Source of the DNA: Callorhinus ursinus
Taxonomy: Eukaryota; Chordata; Mammalia; Carnivora; Otariidae
NCBI RefSeq assembly: GCF_003265705.1
Contig: NW_020313005.1
Span: forward strand, 21,732,835-21,796,834
Length of the DNA stretch: 64,000 nucleotides
Direction of reading: 5' to 3'
Positions 21,917 to 32,900 of this stretch are shown here, piece after piece. The translations under genes and the position numbers were made by a program. The notes below the pieces were generated by a model. That model did not search any database. It had not been told where the DNA came from and saw only the letters and a program-made list of their open reading frames with translations. Position 1 is the first letter of the stretch; each line of letters begins with the position of its first letter.

Positions 21917-22402
21917 TGTTGGGGTCCAGAGCCAAAGGCCAAGAAAAAATTCTTGAGACATCTTTGGTGAAAAAAAAGATGGTTTTATTAAAGCACAGGG
22001 ACAGCACCAGTGGGCAGAACCAACTTCAAACTAGCCCCAAAGCACACCTCTCTGAAACCTGCCTTTTTTTCCAGGCTTCCAAAGTTTGTTTTCTGCTGTG
22101 AGAACACCAGGCTGGTGACCTCACCCCTTTATTGGCTTGTGTCTCTGCCGTACCCAGGACATTTTTATTCCTCTCTTTTGCATATATTTGTCTTCTGTGA
22201 CTGGGTTAAGCTGAAGAACTGGACCCCAAGTAACTGGGAGAGGCCTGTTGCCTGACTCCCCTCTGGTAGCTGTTTCCTTTGAAACTGAAGTCCTTTCTTC
22301 TTTTCATTTTGTTTTCTGGTGCGAAATTCCTGAAATGAGCTTGTTCCATGCCAGACGCACTTGTTCTATCTGCTTGGAACTTCTGAAGTTATGAACCCAA
22401 CA
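21917..22402 (-). mobile_element. Solo ERV-type LTR, minus strand (~486 bp)
   Basis: The ends are inverted: TGTTGGGGTCC at 21917 and GAACCCAACA ending at 22402, the TG...CA form of retroviral LTRs. On the minus strand a CCAAT-like AGCCAATAAAGGGG lies near 22130. A polyadenylation signal in CTTTAATAAAACCATC lies near 21990, 70 bp from the 3' end, as in an R/U5 layout. No gag, pol or env lies on either side, so it is a solo LTR or isolated fragment. Flanking bases (TAAGGT, CATTAT) do not form an obvious 4-6 bp TSD. The family is likely a carnivoran ERV1-class LTR, by inference. Confidence 0.66.
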
Positions 22403-22730
22403 CATTATCTGGGCCTTGGACTATATGTGCCACATGGGTCATTCATCCCCCACCAGAGGGCTATTACTTCTGTCTCCGCTGGGTCTCAGCTTGCCTAGAT
22501 TTCTTCTACATCCCTCCATCCACAGCCTCCACAGCCAAGTCCCAGGGCCAGCACTGTCCCTGGTATGTTCTAACCTTACATGGTGCCCCTTGATCTCGCT
22601 CTTTTAGTTCTCACACACTGTTTCCCTCCTCTTTAGCCACCATGCCTGTGGGGTAGTTTAACATCTCAAAAAAAAAAAAAAAAAAAAGATGAAGACTTCC
22701 TGAAAGGCAGGGTTCACACCTTCTTTTGTT

Positions 22731-22773
<43 letters not shown>

Positions 22774-23490
22774 TCTGGTTTTCAGTATCCCTGAGAACCT
22801 AACCTGGAGACTTGCACAGAGTAATGATCCATCAGTGATTTTTTTAATTGGTGGGCACTTAATGAATGTACGGATAAAAGAGGCAGACAGGAAAATGGTA
22901 CATGGCGATCATGTGTTCTTTAATAGAGAGAACTAGAAAAGACTTCTTGTATTGCTTTTTGCTCCCTGCAATCCTGACCTTGGCTAGTTGAAATGTAAAT
23001 GGCATGAGCTGGAGGGAGGGATGTGCGTGTGAGTGAGCAACTTTCCATCTATCTGCCTGATGCCAAGGGGGAGATAGCCTGTAGCAGTGACAGCACCCAT
23101 CCATCAGGCAAAGGGATACAGCTGCCAGGACACCCTGACTGTTCAGCCATCACGGGTAGATATGCCGGCCGCATATCTGTCCACCATGGCTGTGGGCAGA
23201 GGACCTTGCCCTGAGAGAGCACAAAGCTACATTTCACTTGCCTGTAGTTCAAGGGAGGGAAGAAGGGAAGTAGAGGAGAGGCATAATCCCAGAATACAAA
23301 GCAAAAGAACATGCCCAGCACCTAACTAAAACAGAGAAAATCCTGGGGGGAAAATAGTTTCAAAGATATTAAGTTACCAAGCGTAAGGCCTCATTCTTGC
23401 TATTGTGTTAGGGCAGAATCCTTCTGAAAATAGCTTGTGCGCCGCCCCCCCCCACCCCTGGAGTTTGTTTCCTGGCCTCTGCCAAAGACT
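22403..23490. other. Mostly single-copy; L2-like end 22690-22865
   Basis: A poly-A run is at 22668-22687. From 22690 the order CTTCCTGAAAGGCAGGGTTC, then after a (TTTA)n tract GCACAGAGTAATGATCCATC and GCACTTAATGAATG, suggests an L2 3' end on the plus strand split by the microsatellite. Open frames on both strands at 23023-23329 overlap but show no known domain. Confidence 0.4.
22731..22774. repeat. (TTTA)n microsatellite
   Basis: About 11 pure units of TTTA, likely length-variable. Confidence 0.93.
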
Positions 23491-23655
23491 CCCAGACTAA
23501 GGCATCAGCAACCTGAGAACTTGTAAGCAATGAAAATGTTCAGGCTGCACCCTGGGCCTAATGAATCAGAAACTCCAGAAGTGGGGCCCAAAGATCTCTG
23601 TTTTAACAAGCCCTGCAGGTGATCATAATACGCTCTGAAGTTTGAGAACCACTGG
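23491..23655 (-). mobile_element. MER5A-like hAT fragment, minus strand
   Basis: The plus strand ends TCTGAAGTTTGAGAACCACTG and contains GAATCAGAAACTCCAGAAGT and TTAACAAGCCCTGCAGGTGA, the reversed MER5A order. Near full length (~165 of ~189 bp). Confidence 0.75.
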
Positions 23656-23875
23656 CGTAATCTGTGACTGAAGCAAATGGTTCCCCTGAACTCCTGTCAG
23701 TCTGAACCTTCTGAGGTCCCTCCACTCAAGAGAGACCCAGGGAGTAGACCAAGGGTCAGGACCACTCAGTTGTTTCTTGAGATAAATGTCAATGTGACCC
23801 TGGCAGACATTGGAGATGGTCCTGACTTTCACTTCGGGAAAAATTAGTTCAAACTCTTGTCAAAATACACTTTCC

Positions 23876-24024
23876 CGGGCACTGGGTGGCCTAGTCAGTT
23901 AAGGGTCCAACTCTTGCTTTCGGCTCAGGTCTGATCTCATGGGTCATGATACTGAGCCCCGCATTGGGCTCTGCACCCAGTGGGGAGTCTGCTTGAAGAT
24001 TCTCTCCCTCTGCCCCTCCCCCCA

Positions 24025-24055
<31 letters not shown>

Positions 24056-24080
24056 GCTCTCAAATAAATAAATCTTTAAA
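23876..24080 (+). mobile_element. Can-SINE, plus strand
   Basis: Diverged head GGGCACTGGGTGGCCTAGTC, then CTTTCGGCTCAGGTCTGATC, a long (TC)n tract (24028-24054), and AAATAAATAAATC. TSD pair AAAATACACTTTCC (23862-23875) and AAAATAAATTTTCC (24081-24094), with two mismatches. Confidence 0.9.
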
Positions 24081-24265
24081 AAAATAAATTTTCCAAAAAA
24101 TTAGAAACATGGCCCAAATATACAATTAGTACATGCCAAAGATTTTATTCAATCCATTAACTGGTGAGAAAACCACTAATATGGTAAACCAAGAAACTGG
24201 TTATTTATAGGCAAAAAAAAAAAATAGAAGAGGAATAATATAAGAGGACTGTCAGAATAAGATCA

Positions 24266-24281
24266 TAAACAAAACTATTTA
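24266..24281. repeat. TSD of L1-C, left copy
   Basis: TAAACAAAACTATTTA, repeated at 26400-26415. Confidence 0.88.
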
Positions 24282-24568
24282 TTTATTTATTTATTTATTT
24301 TATTATGTTATGTTAGTCACCATACATGACATCATTAGTTTTTGATGTGGTGATCCACGATCCATTGTTTGCGTATAACACCCAGTGCTCCATGCAGTAT
24401 GTGCCCTCCTTAATACCCATCACCAGGCTAACACATCCCCCCACCGCCCTCCCCTCTAGAACCCTCAGTGTGTTTCTCAGAGTCCATAGTCTCTCGTGGT
24501 TCATCTCTCCCTCCGATTTCCCCCCTTCATTTTTCCCTTCCTTCTCCTAATGTCCTCCATGCTGTTCC

Positions 24569-26148
24569 TTAGGTTCCACAAATAAGTGAAACCATATGAT
24601 AATTGACTTTCTCTGCTTGACTTATTTCACTTAGCATAATCTCCTCCAGTCCCATCCATGTTGATGTAAAAGTTGGGTATCCATCCTTTCTGATGGCTGA
24701 GTAATATTCCATTGTATATATGGACATCTTCTTTATCCATTCATCTGTTGAAGGGCATCTCGGCTCTTTCCACAGTTTGGCTATTGTGGACCTTGCTGCT
24801 ATGAACATTGGGGTGCATATGGCCCTTCTTTTCACTACATCTCTGTCTTTGGGGTAGTGCAATTGCTGGGTCATAGGGTAGCTCTATTTTTAAATTTTTG
24901 AGGAACCTCCACACTGTTTTCCAAAGTGGCTGCACCAACTTGCATTCCCATCAACAGTGTAAGAGGGTTCGCCTTTCTCCACAACCTCTCCAACATTTTT
25001 TGTTTCTTTCCCCGTCTATTTTTGCCATTCTAACTGGTGTAAGGTGGTATCTCAATGTGGTTTTGATTTGAATTTCCCTGATGGCTAATGATGATGAACA
25101 TTTTTTCATGTGTCTGTTAGCCATTTGTATGTCTTCTTCATAGAAGTGTCTTTTCATATCTTCTGCCCACTTTTTGACTTATTGGTTTCTTGGGTGTTGA
25201 GTTTGAGAAGTTCTTTATAGATCTTGGATACCAGCCCTTTATCTGTAGTGTCATTTGCAAATATCTTCTCCCATTCTGTGGGTTGCCTCTTTGTTTTGTT
25301 AACTGTTTCCTTTGCTGTGCAGAAGCTTTTTATCTTGCTGAAGTCCCCAAAGTTCATTTTTGCTTTTGTTTCACTAGCTTTTGGAGATGTATCTTGAAAG
25401 ACGTTGCTGTGGGCGATGTCAAAGAGGTTACTGCCTATGTTCTTTTCTAGGATTTTGATGGATTCCTGTCTCACATTGAGGTCTTTCATCCATTTTGAGT
25501 TTATCTCTTGTGTATGGTGTTAGAGAATGGTTGAATTTCATTCTTCTGCATGTGGCTGTCCAATTTTCCCAGCACCATTTATTGAAGACACTGTCTTTTT
25601 TCCATTGCTTGTTTTTTCCTGCTTTGTCGAAGATTATTTGACCATAGAGTTGAGGGTCCATATCTGGGCTCTCTATTCTGTTCCATTGGTCTTTATGTCT
25701 GTTTTTGTGCCAGTACCATGCTGTCTTGGTGATCACAGCTTTGTAATATAGCTTGAAATTGGGCAACGTGATGCCCCCGCTTTGTTTTTCTTTTTCAACA
25801 TTTCCTTGGCAATTCGGGGTCTTTTCTGATCCCATACAAATTTTAGGATTGTTTGTTCCAGCACTTTGAAAAATGTCATTGGAATTTTGATCGGGATGGC
25901 ATTGAAGGTATAGATTGCTCTGGGTAGCATAGACATTTTAACAATGTTTATTCTTCCGATCCATGAGCATGGAATATTTTTCCATCTTTTTGTGTCTTCT
26001 TCAATTTTTTTCATGAGTGTTCTGTAGTTCCTAGAGTATAGATCCTTTACCTCTTTGGTTAGGTTTATTCCGAGGCATCTTAATGGTTTTTGGTGCTATC
26101 ATAAATGGAATCGTTTCTCTAATTTCTCTTTCTACAGTTGTGTTGTGA
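24569..26148 (-). pseudogene. L1-C ORF2p C-terminal remnant
   Basis: Frames 26014-25733, 25835-25428, 25489-25154, 25157-24951, 24938-24741 and 24874-24569 together carry the same ORF2 blocks as L1-B ([49 protein letters not shown], ending LICGT). An 11-bp deletion near 24857, relative to L1-B, removes the IYPKD start. Inactive. Confidence 0.86.
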
Positions 26149-26179
26149 GTGTATAAGAAACAGTTGCTTTCTTATACAC
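26149..26179. repeat. Perfect 12-bp inverted repeat with 7-nt loop
   Basis: GTGTATAAGAAA (26149-26160), loop CAGTTGC, TTTCTTATACAC (26168-26179). It lies exactly at the joint of the two L1-C segments. Confidence 0.95.
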
Positions 26180-26399
26180 TATCAATGTGGTTTTAATTTG
26201 GATTTCCCTGATGGCTAATGATGATGAACATTTTTTCATCTGTTAGCCATTTGTATGTCTTCTTCAGAGAAGTGTCTGTTCATGTCTTCTGCCCAATTTT
26301 TGACTTGATTATTTGTTTTTTGGATGTTGGGTTTGAGAAGTTCTTTAGAGACCTTGGAAACCAGCCCTTTATCTGTAGCATCATTTGCAAATATCTTCT

Positions 26400-26415
26400 T
26401 AAACAAAACTATTTA
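26400..26415. repeat. TSD of L1-C, right copy
   Basis: TAAACAAAACTATTTA, identical to 24266-24281. It fixes the 5' limit of the insert. Confidence 0.88.
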
Positions 26416-27353
26416 ATGCCCTATTGACAATAATACCATAACTTTGGGGTTATCTTTTTTCTATGGAACATAAGTCATCGCATTTCTACAAGATATAAAT
26501 CTGTAAGATTGTTTAACATTGCAGAGTCTGGACTTAATTAATAGGGAAGAATAAAGTAAAAAAAAAAAAAAGTTGCAGTCTCCTAGAAGTTTTAATAGTT
26601 CTTTGGTGGGCCTGTTACATAACGCTCCAGAATGACACGGAGAGGACAGGCAGACATCCTCATGGGCCTTCTTTATAAGCCTGGAAACACTACAGATCTA
26701 GTCTTTGGATCCCAATTCTTGGTGGGCACAGGTGGGGCTCTTGGCTGGTTATTAATGTGTGAAATCTGCACTTTGGTTGCCTGCTGATGAAGGTAGTTTG
26801 CTCTCTTTTGCACTCTCGTTCAGTGTTGGGTGTGAGCAGCAGTCACTGCCCCCCTGTATTACTAGGACCCATGGCCTGGTGCAATCTCCCTGCTTCCTCT
26901 GTCACTTTCCTTCACTGCTCTTGTGTGTCATCATTTTGTTCTCCCAGAGAGTTCTCTGCAGAATATAGCAACAAGTATTGGTTCAAGTTCAAAAAGAAGC
27001 AGCACTGGGGAGATTTCCATGTTCTTAAAGGCCCCTAACTCGGAACTTGATCACTGCTGGGGACTTTTTTCAAGATGTTTATCATGTCTCAGGTAAGCCA
27101 GAGGCCATCTTTTTATATAGGGAGTGAGTTTTAAACATCGGGACTAAAGAGACATAGAGGGTGCTGATGTGAGTGGAATCCTGATGGGGAAGCAGCTGGC
27201 TAGCAGGAACCAAAGAAAAGCAGGACCTCAAAGAGAGAAGCAGGACACCTGCTGAACATTTAACTACTTTAATTTCTTTTAGCAGAAAAGCTGAGAAACA
27301 CCTAGACCTGGTTGTCATCTTGGATCCATATCCTGCCCCCTGTCACTGTATTG
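26416..27353. other. Single-copy DNA, no gene seen
   Basis: A poly-A run is at 26560-26571. Two overlapping plus-strand frames at 26759-27038 are short and unconvincing. Confidence 0.4.
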
Positions 27354-27993
27354 CAAGGCTTCTTAATTGAGAGTCCAGGAACTCCCCAAATGAGCTGAGG
27401 ATAGAATCCAGGGGGTCCACAAACTTGGATGGAGGAAAAGTTGAATCTTTAGTTCAGTAAATTCTAACTGGAATGAGCATTTCTTTGTATTAATGAAGCC
27501 AACAAACTAGAATAGTATTATCAGTACTTGTGACTTTGTTATGGATATTTTCACATCACTACTTTGTCCCTCTGCTAGATTCTGTTATTTAAACTGTCAG
27601 GGCACCTGGGTGGCTCAGTCAGTTCAGTGTCCAACTTGATTTTGCTCAGGTCATGATCTCAAGGTCTTGAGATCGAGCCCCGAGTCAGGCTCTGTGCTGG
27701 GCATGGAGCCTGCTTAAGATTCTCTCTCTCCCTCTTCTTCTGCCCCTACCTGCCTCATCCCTGCCCATGGGTACACTCTTTCTCAAAAATAAAATAAAGT
27801 GTTAATAAAGAAGTACATGTAGAGCTATACAACTCATTTAAAAATAGTTTGGTAACTATATTTTGATACAAATAATTTACTTTGTAATCCTATGTATTTT
27901 ATTGTATGCATTGAAAAACATTCTAGAAAGAGATTCATACGCTACCTCAGATTTCTGAAGGGTTCATGGCACAAAGAAGCTCAATAATCCTTG
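27354..27993. mobile_element. Ancient DNA transposon (hAT-like), split by a Can-SINE
   Basis: The left end CAAGGCTTCTTAATTGAGAG and right end CTCAATAATCCTTG are diverged inverted repeats of the CAGGGGTTCTTAA type. Internal parts include AGGGGGTCCACAAACTTGG, ATCCTATGTATTTTATTGTA and GGGTTCATGGCACAAAGAAG. TGTATTG occurs at 27347-27353 and 27994-28000, matching 7 of the 8 bp expected for a hAT TSD. The SINE at 27600-27797 inserted later. I recognise the element type but not its exact name. Confidence 0.66.
27600..27797 (+). mobile_element. Can-SINE, plus strand (older type)
   Basis: Head GGGCACCTGGGTGGCTCAGT, then CAACTTGATTTTGCTCAGGT, GAGATCGAGCCCCGAGTCAG and a tail AAAAATAAAATAAAG. More diverged than the others. 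No clear TSD. Confidence 0.9.
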
Positions 27994-28000
27994 TGTATTG

Positions 28001-28154
28001 TAACTTCAAACAAAAGAAAACCAAACAAAAATCAGTTTTGTTTAGTTTGCTGCCTACTTGGGCTTTGTAGATTTTGTGGTGATATTTTCTTTTGCTTCAG
28101 CTAATCTTGGAAAACAGCATGCCCTTGGTTACTATGTACTAAATGTTTTCCTGC

Positions 28155-28204
<50 letters not shown>

Positions 28205-28734
28205 CACATATATATTCTTTTTGAAAGGATTCTTGGTGCTTAAAGGTATAAGGCAGTATTTATGGTTAGGATTCAGGGAAGAGCTGTTCTGAATACTTCA
28301 GGTCCCAAAACAAACTCGAGCAACTAATATCCATCCATTAATGCAGAATCTAGGCAACTACTTCTCTTGACCTCACTAAATCCTTTCCAGAGTAAGAAGC
28401 TTTTATTCTTCTTCAAGCCTCAGGTGGCAGATCCAGGGCAAAATAGACTTTCTTCCCAATTACGTGCTTTCACAGTCATTGTCTATAAAAGGAATAGGGG
28501 ATAATGAAAGGGATGTGATTTTAGTTCATGATCAAACTGGATTTTTTTTCCATTTCTGATTCATATTCAGTGTGTTAGGCAGTTTGTAGAAACTCCTTTT
28601 TATTTGGGAAAAAAAAAAGGGACAAGGACAAGCATTTATCGTCCTCTTCTTTTCAAATTTGGTGAAGAGATGAGAAGCCCTCAACAAAGGCTTTTACATG
28701 CAACCACTTTGAGACTTAGGGTCAGAGCTGAGAA
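28001..28734. other. Single-copy DNA with a (TA)n tract
   Basis: Contains the dinucleotide repeat listed separately. A 61-codon frame over it (28058-28243) is a repeat artefact. Confidence 0.4.
28157..28202. repeat. (TA)n microsatellite
   Basis: About 22 TA units followed by CATACACATATATA. Likely polymorphic. Confidence 0.93.
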
Positions 28735-28890
28735 GGAAAGTGTTCAGAGGTAAGAGCTGGATTCAAATACCTTTTTTGCTACTTACTAATTGTGTGATCA
28801 AAGATGTGTTATTTAATTACTCAGGTTCTTGCGCAGTATGAATGTGCTTGCTGTGTCTACCTTGAAGGGTTATTGGGAATGAAGGTATGT
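28735..28890 (+). mobile_element. MIR fragment, plus strand
   Basis: GAGCTGGATTCAAATACC, CTACTTACTAATTGTGTGAT and GAAGGGTTATTGGGAATGAA lie in MIR sense order. Confidence 0.65.
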
Positions 28891-30843
28891 CCCTGTAGAC
28901 CCCAGGGTCTCATTTACTAGCTTTAGTTTGCTGGGTAAGAAGGGCTTCAGAGGCTCATGTCTAAGTAGGGTAGGTAAGACTGGAGGCAGTGGGGCACAGA
29001 GAAGAGAGACTGGAATTTGATCTCTGTCTCTGGTTCCCTACCACAAACACTGCCTGAGCTCTCCTGGATAAAGTACTGCAGGCATAGCTGAGGGAGGCTC
29101 TGTAAGATGTGGGGCATGGATACCCCAGTGTCCAAGTGAAGAAATAGGAAAGAGTGGGGCAGATGAGCCATGCCTCTATCCATGCAAGGGAAATAGCATA
29201 CGGCTCCAGAGTAATCAGGATGGAAGGAAGGAGATTCTCAAGTATGACTTAGGTTTCTTTGGGAAGGAGAATCAGGACAAGGCATCCAGAGAACCTGCGT
29301 CTCAGGAGACGGTGCCAGGATCATCAGTAGGGAGACTCTCCAGTGACTTTATGGGCTTTAGACACCAGTGAAAACTGAGGAGATTAAATAACTTTATTTT
29401 CTTTTTCACCATTATACAGGTGAGGTTCTTAGGTACTGCCAGAAATGATTAGTAGAGAGAATGGAGGGGAATCTTGAGGTGCTTAGCTATAGAGGTAGGG
29501 GCAATGTGCCAGTGGAGCTGAGTTATTTTTGTTAATGTCCCCACTCACAAGCTGGAGGGAGCCTGGGGAAATGGGGGACTATGTGAAGATAAATTAGAAG
29601 CAGTGTACTATGAGATAACTCTTAAGCTATAAAGCCTTATAAAATATAGAATCTTGAGGTGTTTTTCTTTTCCAGGAAATTTTCCAGCCCCTTGTGGATA
29701 GTAAATAAATGCCTGTTGGTTGAATGAAAATGAACACAAGAGGCCTAATTTTAGGGTCTGAAGAGATTGATCAAACTAATAATGTATACACAAGATCCAT
29801 ATTTAAGCCAATCACTCTAAAAAAAGAATATTTGCTACATTTGAAGACCAACAAAATAATTATTCATGTGCCTCTTATAAGCTCATAAAAAGGAACAAGC
29901 AATGGAGAAGAAGAAAGGGGGAGAAACTGGAATTCTGGCCTGAGCAACCAACCCATTTTCTCCTTCTCTATGGAAATAATACTCATAGGTCCTGTCTTTT
30001 ACTACCTTTCATGTTCTGTTTTCAGTCATTTAAGATTCCTATTGAAGGCCCTGTACTGAGTGCATACCCATGTTTTTCAGTCCTACATATATTTAGAACA
30101 CAGAAAGATAAGAATAAATGTAGTTTTATGACATTTTAGATTTTTTAATGAGAAAGCTCAAAGATTATTTTTTAAAAGGTTGTACAAATATTCACTAATT
30201 ATTTTATGGCTTACTTAGTTAAGTGTGAAACATATCTGTCAAGAAAATACCAAGTGGATTTCCAAACTTCCCTGAGCCCATTTGATTACGTGCAACTCTT
30301 CTTTTTGGAAATGAGAGTCGTTTGAAGGAGGTGGGCGTTAGCATGTCATCTACAATCTTACCACCTACTTGTAATGAAGTAAAACCTCAGACTAAATTCT
30401 AGCACTCACACAGATATATACTGAGGAAACATCCATTAGTAAGGAGGCACACAACAGTTCACTGGACCAGTTATGAAAGCTCGTGAATTTCTGACTCTGG
30501 TATTTTTGGGTGAGCCAACTACCTAGAAGATTTATTTAAGGCAGTCACAATAACCTTCCAGAGGCAAGATTCTGTTAGGCCTACAGTCATTATAAGCCAC
30601 ACAGAAATCCCCCAACTCAATGGCTGGCTAAAGGTCTACTTAGGGAAGAATCCTCAGGTATCTCCAGAAGATGCAGTTCACTCTATATCCTAACATTCCA
30701 TTTTCACAAGGATGGAAGATGTCTAAAATATTTTAGCCAACTCATGTCTTATATCACCACTATATATGGTAATACATATATACACATATGAACATTTGTA
30801 CATATAGTACATGTACACACACATTATAATAACATTGGCTAGG
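28891..30843. other. Single-copy DNA; L2-like end near 29680-29735
   Basis: GATAGTAAATAAATGCCTGTTGGTTGAATG at 29698-29727 (abridged: TAAATGCCTGTTGGTTGAAT) resembles an L2 3' end. No gene or other element is recognised. Confidence 0.4.
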
Positions 30844-31191
30844 TCAAGGGTCAGCAACCTTTTTTTGTAAAAGGTCAGATAGTAAATATTTTGGGCTTTT
30901 CAATTTCTGTTGCAGTGTCTATGTCCCAATGACTCAAGCCTGGCATTGTAGGGTGAAAGCAGTTGTAGATGATATGTAAGGGAACAAACATGAATGTATT
31001 CTGATACTTTATTTAAGGACAATGAAATGTAAATTTCATAAAATTTCCACATATCATGAAATATTATTTTTCTTTTGACTTTTTAAAACACTTAGAAATG
31101 TGAAGGTGTTCTTAGCTCACAGTTTATAAAGCCCATCTCAAAACAGGCAGTGGGCAATATTTGCTCTGCAGGGGATAGTTTGCAGATTCCT
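30844..31191 (+). mobile_element. Nonautonomous hAT-Charlie-like DNA transposon
   Basis: Starts CAAGGGTCAGCAACCTTTTT, with GGTCAGATAGTAAATATTTT, AGGGTGAAAGCAGTTGTAGA and near the end AGGCAGTGGGCAATATTTGC and GATAGTTTGCAGATTCCTC. The ends form the CAGGGGTCGGCAAACT-type terminal inverted repeat. GGCTAGGT and TCTAAGCT flanks may be a decayed 8-bp TSD. Confidence 0.68.
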
Positions 31192-31540
31192 CATCTAAGC
31201 TATGAAACTTTCAAGTCAATTTCTGATCCTGTAGCGTAAGTCCTGTGACTGGAAAAGGTGAGAAGTGAAAAGATGAAAATTAGAGAACATGCATTTGTAG
31301 ATGTTACCTGATTTCCTCACTAGAAAACCACTTGGAGTTATGTATGATATTATTTTCATTGTTTTATGCAAGTGGAAAGGAGAACTCTGTGACATTTTAA
31401 ACACAGACCAGAGAAGAGAGTCAAGTACAGGTCTATCCTGATTTCAAAGCTCATGTGCTTTCTTCTTTAGAGTCATGCTTATGAGTTTTCCCTTAGGGAA
31501 GATCCATGGACCTTTTACAATGGAGGGGATCTGAGCTTTT
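31192..31540. other. Single-copy DNA, no gene seen
   Basis: No recognisable element. The last 15 bp are the left TSD of the next SINE. Confidence 0.35.
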
Positions 31541-31728
31541 TTTTTTTTTAAGATTTTATTTATTTATGTGACAGAGAGAGAGAGCACAAGCAGGGGGAGC
31601 AGCAGAGTGAGAGGGAGAAGCAGGATCCCTGCTGAGCAGGAAGCCCAATGTGGGGCTCTATCCCAGGACCCTGGGATCATGACCTGAGTTGAAGGCAGAC
31701 ACTTAACTGACTAAGCCACCCAGTGCCC
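31541..31728 (-). mobile_element. Can-SINE, minus strand
   Basis: Reversed tail poly-T/AAGATTTTATTTATTTATG, centre CAAGCAGGGGGAGCAGCAG, head complement AAGCCACCCAGTGCCC. TSD GGGATCTGAGCTTTT (31526-31540) versus GGGTCTGAGATTTTT (from 31730), imperfect. Confidence 0.93.
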
Positions 31729-31744
31729 TGGGTCTGAGATTTTT

Positions 31745-32269
31745 CTGGTCAGAGTTGCTCCTGCCCAATTCCAGAGACATCACTGTTGTGTTATGCATGA
31801 CCGTGCCCTTTGAACACAATGTGGATGGACTTGCTTGATGTTGTACAAAGATCCTGCCTTGGTTGATTGTTTGGTTTGGTTTGGTTTTTAACCTAATAGG
31901 TTTTTGGAGGCTGTAAGGAACCATTGAAGGGCTTTAAGCACTGAATTGACATGATCAAATTTGTGTTTTAGAAATGTAGTGTGGAGATTTGGGGCCGCAT
32001 TTTGGAATAAGAACTCAGGACCAAATGAATCATTGATATGACCAACTTTATATAACAAAAGCAGAGGCACAACTATAAAATCCTATACTCATTTGATATA
32101 GTAAAAGTATATTCTGTTTAAAAAATGGGCATATATACTTTGTGCATAAAGGTAGCTAACAAAAGCTACATATAAAGCACATACAGAATAGAACTGTTCT
32201 TTATCTTATATTTAACCTAAATGCTACATAAAATAAATATTACATAGTTGACATTCATTTTGTTTTACT
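31745..32269. other. Single-copy DNA, no gene seen
   Basis: A (GGTTT)n-like string lies at 31872-31888. Short minus-strand frames here are not distinctive. Confidence 0.35.
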
Positions 32270-32900
32270 TCTTGGAATTTTTGAAATAGAATCATTCCAA
32301 ATGTTCTTTGGAAGTACAATCTTATAATATTAAAAATTCATATAATCTTAACTCAGAAATATTACTGTAGGTATTATTTCTGTTGTATGAAATAATGCAT
32401 ATATTAGTCTATAAATTGAAGAATTGTATATAATCACTGGACAAAAATATAAATATCTTCAATACAGGACTGGTTAATAAGTTATTATATAACCATATAA
32501 TGAAACTGTATGAAGTTTTTAAGAAGATAAGATGGTTCTGTATATATTGCCATTGAAAGAGCTCTAAGATATATATTGTTTCAGTTTTTAAATAGTTACA
32601 TGTCAGTATATATCATTTATATAAAACATATCTCTATCTATCAATGTCAGTCTATGTTTGTGTGCATGGGTGTTTTCTCTGCATGTGTTAAAGGATACAT
32701 TATTTCTAGGAGGGGGAATACATGACAGAAAAACAGAAAAATGAAACAAAACACAGCAGAATAAAAACTAGTTACTTCAAAAGAGGAAAAGGATGATTCC
32801 CCCTAGGAGGCCAGGGAAAAGAGGAAGGCTTTTTTCTTTTTTTTAATTTTAGAGCCGTTCATATCTTTTGAATTTTAAATATAGCTATCAAAGGAAATCT
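32270..32900 (+). mobile_element. Ancient L1M 3' region, plus strand
   Basis: ACTCAGAAATATTACTGTAG, ACAGGACTGGTTAATAAGTT, ATATAACCATATAATGAAAC, AGGATACATTATTTCTAGGA and CATATCTTTTGAATTTTAAA follow the order of old L1 3' UTRs. No frame survives. Confidence 0.55.

Larger units (their letters stand above)
24282..26399 (-). mobile_element. L1-C: 5'-truncated L1 with a second, diverged ORF2 segment at its 5' end
   Basis: On the minus strand the insert runs from 26399 to the (TTTA)-rich reversed tail at 24282. Positions 26148-24282 are a normal truncated L1 (ORF2 C-terminus plus 3' UTR). Positions 26399-26180 are a second copy, same orientation, of the ORF2 part found at about 25265-25050. It differs at many sites (ATTTGGATTTCCC versus ATTTGAATTTCCC, GGATGTTGGGTTTGAG versus GGGTGTTGAGTTTGAG). 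A 12-bp inverted repeat sits at the joint. The outer TSD brackets both parts, so they may have arrived as one insert. Confidence 0.88.
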
